From Bicyclus anynana (Eukaryota > Arthropoda > Insecta > Lepidoptera > Nymphalidae), in NCBI RefSeq assembly GCF_947172395.1, contig NC_069092.1, forward strand, positions 11,019,418 through 11,083,417: a stretch of 64,000 nt of DNA, read 5' to 3'. The notes under the pieces were generated by a model. The model was not told the DNA's origin and searched no databases. It saw nothing but the letters and a program-made list of their open reading frames with translations. The translations under genes and the position numbers were made by a program. Below are positions 56,337 to 64,000 of the stretch, in pieces; position 1 is the stretch's first letter, and every line of letters starts with the position of its first letter.

Positions 56337-58120
56337 CCTAAGAGACATAAATCGTAGTAAAATGTAAAATGTTCTAGCGTTCCCAAACCATATTCGAAAG
56401 TAGCGATAAAAGTCGCTAGCGTTAATCTTTATTTATTGCCATTGCTGCAGACGCTTGGTGCTAAGTGCTAGCGAGCGTCAGTGCATTCAGCATTTCTACA
56501 CAGATCGTGCGAATTAGCGCGAGCCAACGATATTTCAGGAAAACACGTTTTCTTAAGTTCCAAACATCTTCGTGACCATGATATTAGCTTTTTGGCGTCT
56601 CTCCAGAATCTGACGGATGTTATGTCTCGTATTCGGAGAATAAATTTTTGGTAGAGGTCCTACTAAGTCATCTAGGATGAGAGTGTCGCAAATAATGGAG
56701 AGAATACATTTTAAATTGATTTATTAAAGCAAAGGTTGGTTTTATTATAAGTGCCTTGTTTAGTTTGTGGATATTACTTCAAATGATTGAAATTATTTTG
56801 GATATATCTTAGTAGGTTTAGGTACGCAAGTATTTTCTTTCAGGGTAATCGAGTTTAACACATTTTCAGTTTTTCGATCCCTTTAGGCTAGTCTCTGTAA
56901 ATATTAAATGTATTACCTATGTGCCTGCAGTTTCACCGGCAAGCGTTTCCATAAAAACAGCAGTTTACTTTAATTTGTCGTTAAAATATGCATAGTGGTA
57001 TTAATTCCCCAAGCCAAACCAACCCTATTCCTGTTACACAAATATTACTTTGTAGAGATACAACATTTGAATTTGATTGCTTACAAAGTTTACAGAATAG
57101 TAAAGTTTAAAACATTGAATGTGGTCTCGTTGGGATTTATATAATAATCATATTCCTAGGTTCGGTGGTAGTTTGATATTTTTCGTACAGTGATTTATTT
57201 CATCTCCGCCTATATACTCGTAAGAAGCCGCTCACAGTTGGAATTGAAATTTTGTGACGTGGCGGTTATCAGCGACAGTGATTGGCCCATTATTTTGTGG
57301 TAGAGGAAACACATCGAGCGGATCCCAGGACTTGGTTGTAGGTTTAAAGGATCCTTTCAGTATGCATAAACACTCACCTTTACTGCTCGATATGTTCTCC
57401 ATGCCCACACTAAACAATTTATAATCAATAATTACAACACAAAACATTACAACACAAAATTATTAACGCGACTGGCAGCGTGACGGTGTCTCTAGTCATC
57501 AAATACGTGTTATGTCAACACTAATACCTCCCCTCCACAATAATATAAATAATGAATGTTAATACCACCTGTGATCGAGAAACTTGTAACCATTTGTCAT
57601 TAAATTGTTCTAATAAAAGCTGTAAATTTTGTTCCACATTGGTATTCTTATTTTTAAATCCACATCCTGAGTCCCCTAAGAATACTTCAGTGAACTTTAT
57701 TAACAGCGAATAAATTGTGTTTAATATCCCTAAATTATTTCAGGTGTGTATGTAACTAATGTTAAAACATTTTTAACTCATCTCGTCATAGCTCAGCCTC
57801 AAATATAATCAAGTAGTGAAATCTGTTTACACCATAATATTCTATGGTAAATATTGTAATACATTAACGTATTAAGCATCCCTACGGCCCAAACGACGAA
57901 CCCTTGTCACATTATGTGAACTCAAAGATACAAGTCTCCAGAGAAGGAGCCCTCCGGTTTAGGACCTGCAATAACCGTTACAAATTTACTGCCCAACATG
58001 TGTCTTGCCCTATTTCGGAATGTTTTAATAACAAAATAAAATATCTTGCATAATATGTAATATTATTACCTAGTATTGCTGTTGTAAATATAATATTAAA
58101 TATTCACCTTCATTCTACTC
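56337..58120. other. No supported gene
   Basis: Contains a weak third copy of dispersed repeat F (57290-57415: GCGGATCCCAGGACTTGG, ACTGCTCGATATGTTCTCC). The rest is unassigned. Confidence 0.4.
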
Positions 58121-58446
58121 TTTTTTTTTTTTTTTATTCTTCACAAGTTAGCCCTTGTCTACAATCTCATCTGATGGTAAGTGATGATGTAATCTAAGAT
58201 GGAAGCGGGCTAACTTGTTAGGAGGAGGATGAAAATCCACACCCCTTTCGGTTTCTACACCTAACGAACGCTAAATCGCTTGGCGGTACGTTTTTGTCGG
58301 TAGAGTGGTAACTAGTCACGGCCGAAGCCTCCCACCTGCTAGACCTGGACCAATTAAGAAAATCTCAATCAGCCCAGCCGGGGATCGAACCCAGGACCTC
58401 CGTCATTAAATCCAACGCGCATACCACTGCGCCACGGAGGCCGTCA
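58121..58446 (-). mobile_element. SINE family A, copy 7 (near full length, reverse)
   Basis: Poly-T, CACAAGTTAGCCCTTG, CGCTAAATCGCTTGGCGGTA and GGGGATCGAACCCAGGACC to GCGCCACGGAGGCCGTC. Confidence 0.9.
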
Positions 58447-58689
58447 AAATCGTATATAATTTCATTGTAACTTTTTACTGCTTTTGCGTAGAGAAATCTT
58501 CATATTTTAACAGTAACAAGAGAGTACAGATCTGAGTAATTTGTAATAAATTTAACTTGACACCATGCTTAGTTGAGAAAATGGTTTTGACAGACAGACA
58601 AGAAGATATCCTTTACGGGAATTGTTTTTCCTCAAATTACAGAATCTTAAAAATATGTACAACGAGGCGTCTTTATGACAGTGTAGTTA

Positions 58690-58917
58690 TAGTAGGGGAG
58701 CCCGGGATGCTAAATTTGCAGTTACTAAAGCGTCATTGGAATCGATTAGATTTTGTAGATTAAATGATAGAAAGAATAAATGGTTTTATTATACTTTTTT
58801 CGCTTTCAGCACTGCGGAAAAAAACTACAGACTAAAGACTAATTTCATTACTTTGGCTTATTGAAATCGTCATAAACATGAGTGATTCAGGAGCTTATTT
58901 CATTCATAAAAAAATGA
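58690..58917. mobile_element. MITE, TAGTAGGGGAGCC family, truncated
   Basis: TAGTAGGGGAGCCCGGGATG through CTAAATTTGCAGTTACTA is the reverse complement of the right end of 47201-47675 and follows it for about 228 bp. It is cut off where the satellite array starts. Confidence 0.85.
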
Positions 58918-60700
58918 ACTCGATGGCTTAACCTTGCGATCAAAGTTTTAGCTAATGTTTAATGAACCTCCTAGGCGTCCAAAAAGCTATCTTATATAAC
59001 TGGATAGCTCCAATATTTACACCTCAACATTTATAACGACCTTAGTCATTTCCAGTAAATCTATACACACACAGTAATAAGTTGGAGTGTGTGTGCGGAG
59101 CGTAATCATGGTGCCATCAAAAGCTGTGCATAATGCGCTCTGCAGTCATCAACAATTGTTAGCTTTTAATTCACATAAAAGTTAGAGCGCAATTATGAGG
59201 CATAACTGACCTCAAAGGCTAAATGTTGCGATCAAAGTTTTAGCTAATGTTCAATGAACGGCCTAGGCGTCCAATTAGCTAGCTTATATAACTGGATAGC
59301 TCCGATATTTACAACTCAACATTTATAACGATCTCAGTCATTTCCAGTAAATCTATACATACACAGTAATAAGTTGGAGTGTGTGTGCGGAGTGTAATCA
59401 TGGTGCCATCAAAAGCTGCGCATAATACGCTCCGCAGTCATCAACGATTGTTAGCTTTGAATTCACGTAAAAGTTAGAGCGCAATTATGAGGCATAACTG
59501 ACCTCAATGGCTAAACCTTGCGATTAAAGTTTTAGCTAATGTTTAATGAACGGCCTAGACGACCAATTAGCTAGTTTATATAACTAGATAGCTCCGATAT
59601 TTACAACTCAACATTTATAACGATCTTTTTCATTTCCAGTAAATCTATACACGCATAGTATTAAGTTGGAGTGTGTGTGCGGGGTGTAATCATGGTGCCA
59701 TCAAAAGCTGCGTATAATACGCTCCGCAGTCATCAACACGCGTCAGCTTGCATTCACGTAAAAGTTAGAGCGCAATTATGAAGTATAACTGACCTCGAAG
59801 GCTAAACCTTTCGATCTAAGTTTTAGATAAAGTTTAATGTTTAATAAACGGCCTAGGTGTCCAATTAGCTACTTTATATAACTAGATAGCTCCGATATTT
59901 ACACCTTAACATTTATAACGACCTTAGTCATTTCCAGTAAATCTATACACACACAGTAATAAGTTGGAGTGTGTGTGCGGAGTGTAATCATGGTGCCATC
60001 AAAAGCTGCGCATAATACGCTCCGCAGTCATCAACGCGCGTCAGCTTGCATTCACGTAAAAGTTAGAGCGCAATTATGAAGTATAACTGACCTCGAAGGC
60101 TAAACCTTTCGATCTAAATTTTAGCTAATGTTTAATGAACCTCCTAGGCGTCCAAAAAGCTAGCTTATATAACTGGATAGCTCAGATATTTACTTCTCAA
60201 CATTTATAACGACCTTAGTCATTTCCAGCAAATCTATACACACACAGTAATAAGTTGGAGTGTGTGTGCCGAGTGTAATCATGGTGCCATCAAAAGCTGT
60301 GCATAATGCGCTCTGCAGTCATCAACAATTGTTAGCTTTTAATTCACATAAAAGTTAGAGCGCAATTATGAGGCATAACTGAACGCGGTGGCTATACCTT
60401 GCGATCAAAGTTTTAGCTAATGTTTAATGAACCTCCTAGGCGTCCAAAAAGCTAGCTTATATAACTGGATAGCTCCGATATTTACACCTCAACATTTATA
60501 ACGACCTTAGTCATTTCCAGTAAATCTATACACACACAGTAATAAGTTGGAGTGTGTGTGCGGAGTGTAATCATGGTGCCATCAAAAGCTGCGCATAATA
60601 CGCTCCGCAGTCATCAACGCTCGTCAGCCTGCATTCACGTACGACTTGATGGTGGGCGCAATTATGAGGCGTACATAACTGAACTCATTGCTCTCAGGTC
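58918..60700 (+). repeat. Satellite array, six units of about 292 bp
   Basis: Anchors (CGATCAAAGTTTTAGCTAAT or variants) fall at 58937, 59229, 59521, 59812, 60110 and 60402, spacings 292, 292, 291, 298 and 292. Each unit contains GGATAGCTCCGATATTTACA, CATTTCCAGTAAATCTATAC, AAGTTGGAGTGTGTGTGCGG and ATCATGGTGCCATCAAAAGC. Unit 5 resembles unit 1 more than its neighbours. The last unit diverges after 60640. Confidence 0.95.
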
Positions 60701-61185
60701 GAGACACTCTAACTTTGTTCCAGCGTTTGCTTCACTTAGTACTGTAGAATTTGTTATTATCATCGTTAACCTCATTAATAGCTATATATACATAATAATG
60801 ATACAATACTAATAATAATAGTTTGACTTGTCTTTAGTAATAGAGTGGTAGGTAGAGGTTACCCATATTTATTATCTAATACCGGTGCGGGCTTTATTAA
60901 TATAGTGTCTTTATTTACAAATTTACATTGTATCTTATATTAACGTCGATTATTTTAATTTATTAAAATTGCTTTATTTTTCTAATTTATTTGAATTGAT
61001 TATTTTTAATTTATTTTGTTTGTTTAATATTCATTTAGAAATTTAATATTGTTGTTATAGTTAATATATCTGATTGCTCGGGAAACATGCATCCAGAATC
61101 TCGTGATCTGAAGTCACATAAACTACTCGTATAACTGCATCAATAAGGCAGCTAGATATTATAATAACTAATGTAAATGAATGTA
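60701..61185. other. AT-rich flank of satellite
   Basis: No gene. The first 60 bp continue from the divergent last unit. Confidence 0.4.
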
Positions 61186-61330
61186 TTCGACCCCCACTAG
61201 GTGGACCAAAGACATCAAGCGGGTTGCAGGGAGCCGCTGGATGCTGGCGGCTCGAGACCGTTTTGTTTGGAAGTCCATGCAATCGACCTATGTCCAACAG
61301 TGAACGTCCATCGACTGATAATGATGAATG
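61186..61330 (+). mobile_element. RTE-type LINE 3' fragment
   Basis: CGACCCCCACTAGGTGGACC, GGGTTGCAGGGAGCCGCTGG and GAACGTCCATCGACTGATAA, then ATGATGAATGAA. Confidence 0.85.
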
Positions 61331-61715
61331 AATTTAATAGCCTACCTAAATATTAAGTTAACCCTCTATGTATTTGATGCGGCGTTTAATTATTATACGT
61401 TTACGATGCACGAAAATCGGTAATAATAATATAACAGAAACTAATAGATGTGCTAAGGCTTTGTCGGTAGGGCGGCAACTAACCACGGATTAAACTGAAG
61501 CCATTCGCTAAGGGAGCATGCTAATCTTAGAGATCAACATGCTGTCTTAGTAAATGTTATTACGTATCTATTTACATTCCGGCAATACTATAGCCTATCC
61601 TAAACCTAGTAGATTAAAGTACTAAAAGCTACAGCTCGTAGAAGGTATATAAAGCGCTTGTAACTGACCCAGTAGGCTAATTCACTAACTTTGACGTATA
61701 GTCAATAGTCTATCT

Positions 61716-62038
61716 GACGGCCTCCGTGGCGCAGTGGTGTGCGCGATGGATTTACAAGACGGAGGTCCTGGGTTCGATCCCCGGCTGAGCCGATTGAGGT
61801 TTTCTTAAATGGTCCAGGTCTGGTTGGTGGAAGGCTTCGGTCGTGGCTAGTTACCACCCTACCGACAAAGACCTACCGACAAACGATTTAGCGTTCCGGT
61901 ATGATTTCGTGTAGAAACCGAAAGGAGTGTGGATTTCATCCTACTCCTAACAAGTTAGCCCATCCATCTTAGATTGCATCATCACTACCATCAGGTGAGA
62001 TTGTTGTCAAGGGCTAACTTCTAGAGAATAAAAAAAAC
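61716..62038 (+). mobile_element. SINE family A, copy 8 (near full length)
   Basis: GACGGCCTCCGTGGCGCAGT, GGTTCGATCCCCGGCTGAGC, ACAAACGATTTAGCGTTCCG and GGGCTAACTTCTAGAGAATA AAA. Confidence 0.9.
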
Positions 62039-62200
62039 AAATCCAATTAATCCGACCAAGTCGCAAAATCCGATCTCAGCGGACTTCTAACTATAAACTG
62101 CCTCCCTGTCAAATTTCATCTTTTCATTCTACGTGACGCGATTTTCGAGATTTCTTGGTGATTTTTTATGGATATTTAGAATTTAAATATAAACGTTATA
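62039..62200 (-). mobile_element. Helitron fragment (reverse)
   Basis: AAGTCGCAAAATCCGATCTC, CTGCCTCCCTGTCAAATTTC; ends lost. Confidence 0.55.
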
Positions 62201-62245
62201 TGTATAACTATAAAGTAGGTAATCCACATATAAGTCCGTCTTACA

Positions 62246-62587
62246 GTTTAAAACAGAGTTTCCCAAGCTTTTTTGTGTCGTAGACATGTTTTTCCGTGTT
62301 GGGTAGACTAATTATTTGATATTGATTTTCTGTATCCTACAACTTACACATTTTATAAACATTTATAATATTTTTTTTACTTCATAGTCACTTAAAATAA
62401 TGTATATGTTTTGATAATATGATGTAAAAATAGGTACTATCATTGTATGTGTTACGATCCACTATCGTGGAAACCATTTTCATTTAATGGACCCCCAAAT
62501 TTTTTTTCGCTGACATAGACCCCTTGCAGTTTGCCATAGACCTAGAGGGCTCGATATAGACCACTTTGGGAATCGTTGGTTTAAAAC
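62246..62587. mobile_element. Possible 342-bp MITE (GTTTAAAAC ends)
   Basis: The left GTTTAAAACAGAGTTTCCCAA is an imperfect inverted match of the right TTTGGGAATCGTTGGTTTAAAAC. Interior AT-rich, with GGACCCCCAAATT and ATAGACCCCTTGCAG. Confidence 0.55.
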
Positions 62588-62864
62588 ATGCAATTCAGAA
62601 ACCAACTTCCGTAGTTTAAAACCATTTTGAACGAAACGAAAATATGTAAAGCCATTTCTAGTCCTGAAATTGCTGTCTCATTAATATTTTTCTACTTTAC
62701 GGATACGCGTAATAAAGATAATAAATGAATCGAGTACCAGTCACAGCTTGCCACGGTTATATTCCTGAACTGGAAGTTTATCATTTCATGCAACAATTTT
62801 TTAAGGTAATAAACTAGTAGAGTTTTGTTTATAGTACCTACCCCTATAGTACCTTTGAGGGTTA

Positions 62865-63452
62865 TTAAGCCCTCATTCACACGAGAGTATTTTAACAAAC
62901 TCAAAAAGTTCAAAGTGTTTATTAAACGCAAGCTTTTAGTAAAGTCTTATTATAGTGTTAATGAGTTTTTAAATGATAAAAAGCTTGATGTTAAACTGTA
63001 TTATACGACTTAGTTTTAAATAAGTTTGTAAAATGGTGATAAATAAAAAAATTAACTTGGATGAGTTTGTTGTGGCCTCTTCTCGGACCAAGGCGCATTT
63101 GGAACCCTCGTAACTTTAATTTTAAGTTTTCGAATGATTATTATCACCATTATCTTAAGTTTAATATTATTACCTGACGTTTCGAAAAAGCTTGTAAACT
63201 AAGCCTATTTGAAATAAATGAATTTTGACTTTGACTTTGACTTTTGGACGTTAAAAAAGCGTGCAAATAGAGTATGAAGTTAAATGAAGATCAATTTCTA
63301 ACACCCAAAATTGAAAATGCAACATTGCTCGATAAAAAACGTCGTGTTTTAAAAACGCTGTCGTGTGAACATGTACTAGGGAATGCATTTGTTGTATTTG
63401 AACGCTTTTTTTAACGTCCGTTAAAAAATCTCTCGTGCGAATGAGGGCTTAG
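62865..63452. mobile_element. MITE with TTAA/GCCCTCATTC ends, split by a LINE
   Basis: Left TTAAGCCCTCATTCACACGA and right CTCGTGCGAATGAGGGCTTA(G) are inverted repeats, extended inwards on both sides by TTTTAACGGACGTTAAAAAA once the LINE is removed. The flanks TTAA/TTAG suggest a piggyBac-type TTAA target. The host copy is about 239 bp. Confidence 0.8.
62897..63245 (+). mobile_element. LINE 3' end, family E, inserted in the MITE
   Basis: A short coding tail (KFKVFIKRKLLVKSYYSVNE, FLNDKKLDV, then TAG near 63012) typical of CR1-like LINE C-termini is followed by a 3' UTR and CTATTTGAAATAAATGAATT TTGAC with (TTTGAC)n. Confidence 0.75.
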
Positions 63453-63457
63453 TGATA

Positions 63458-63684
63458 TTTTTCTTTTTATTCTTTACAAGTTTGCCCTTGAGCACAATCT
63501 CACCTGATGGTAAGTGAGTAAGATGCTAAGATGGTAACGGGCTAACTTGTTAGGAGTAGGAAGACAATCCACACCCCTTTTGGTTTCTACAAGGCATCGT
63601 ACCGGAACGCTAAATCGCTTGGCGGTACGTCAAGATTGCTGATAGGGTGGTTAACTAGCCACGGCCGAAGCCCCCCACCAGCCA
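63458..63684 (-). mobile_element. SINE family A, copy 9 (head missing)
   Basis: Poly-T-like start, ACAAGTTTGCCCTTGAGCAC, CGCTAAATCGCTTGGCGGTA and CGGCCGAAGCCCCCCACC. Confidence 0.85.
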
Positions 63685-63936
63685 AATGATATTTAGATGA
63701 AATCGGTAACTTCACTATCAGTTACAATTTTAGGATCAAATCAAATATTAATTGATTTTTAATTATGAAAAATCTATATTGAAAATAATATGTTTGAAAG
63801 TTTTTGGCTTAAAAGAAAAAAATATTTAATCAAATCAATTACCTAGGTAACATGTCCTTGTTTTAGATTTGTTTAGTAGTATAGTATACTGTGGCGTCTT
63901 ATGAGTTTAACTTAATTTTATATTTTTATTTTGGAT

Positions 63937-64000
63937 AGCCGACGCCTGCGACTTCGTCCACGTGAAACTCGATGTAAACTTTCAACTATCCTACCCCTAC
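63937..64000 (-). mobile_element. Helitron 3' end at right edge (partial)
   Basis: ATAGCCGACGCCTGCGACTT and CGTCCACGTGAAACTCGATG form the reverse of a GACGAAGTCGC...-type 3' end, cut by the window edge. Confidence 0.55.

Noticed and set aside
58918..60700. CRISPR-like array or repeated gene family
   Set aside because: The units are contiguous, with no spacers, and in an insect genome; it is a satellite array.
60552..60812. 86-codon gene at the end of the satellite
   Set aside because: The frame exists only because the last unit diverges; kept as an observation, not as a gene.

Overview
The window is nuclear DNA from an insect, very probably a lepidopteran (moth or butterfly). It is AT-rich, has short spliced genes with GT/AG introns, and is packed with transposon types common in Lepidoptera: Helitrons with a TCTATACTAATATTATAAAG-type 5' end and a CTAG 3' end, tRNA-headed SINEs, RTE-type LINE 3' fragments, CR1/Jockey-group LINEs and short inverted-repeat MITEs. 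No species can be named from the sequence alone.

The only clear host genes are in the first 20.3 kb. They form a same-strand tandem cluster of sugar-transporter-like genes of the facilitated trehalose transporter (Tret1-like) MFS group. From left to right: the 3' end of one copy (1-308, running off the left edge); a relic with only exons 1 and 2 (8112-8685); a copy with all three exons but a frameshift and stop in its last exon (9913-12413); and an intact three-exon gene of 498 codons (17418-20227). All three copies whose left part is visible share one architecture: a short exon 1, a 139-nt exon 2 and a long exon 3. They therefore arose by tandem duplication followed by decay. The intact gene keeps the MFS skeleton but lacks the residues that coordinate hexose in well-studied GLUT proteins, so its substrate may differ.

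Between the first two copies lies a nearly full-length CR1/Jockey-group LINE (about 3.5-7.87 kb). Its ORF2 (endonuclease plus reverse transcriptase) is intact, while its ORF1 has lost its start.

From 20.3 kb to the right edge I find no intact host gene. This part is layered repeats: ten copies or pieces of one SINE family, nine of a second and one of a third; more than a dozen RTE 3' fragments; many Helitron copies in both orientations; several MITE families; an LTR with a tRNA-Ser-type primer binding site; an 81-bp tandem array ending at a hairpin; and a 292-bp satellite array of six units at 58.9-60.7 kb. A broken THAP zinc-finger exon is visible near 40.8 kb.

Several nested insertions can be read directly. 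Two small Helitrons sit in sequences that exist twice (once in a palindrome arm, once in a tandem duplication), so the empty site is visible beside the filled one. A LINE tail sits inside a TTAA-flanked MITE, and a SINE inside an RTE fragment.
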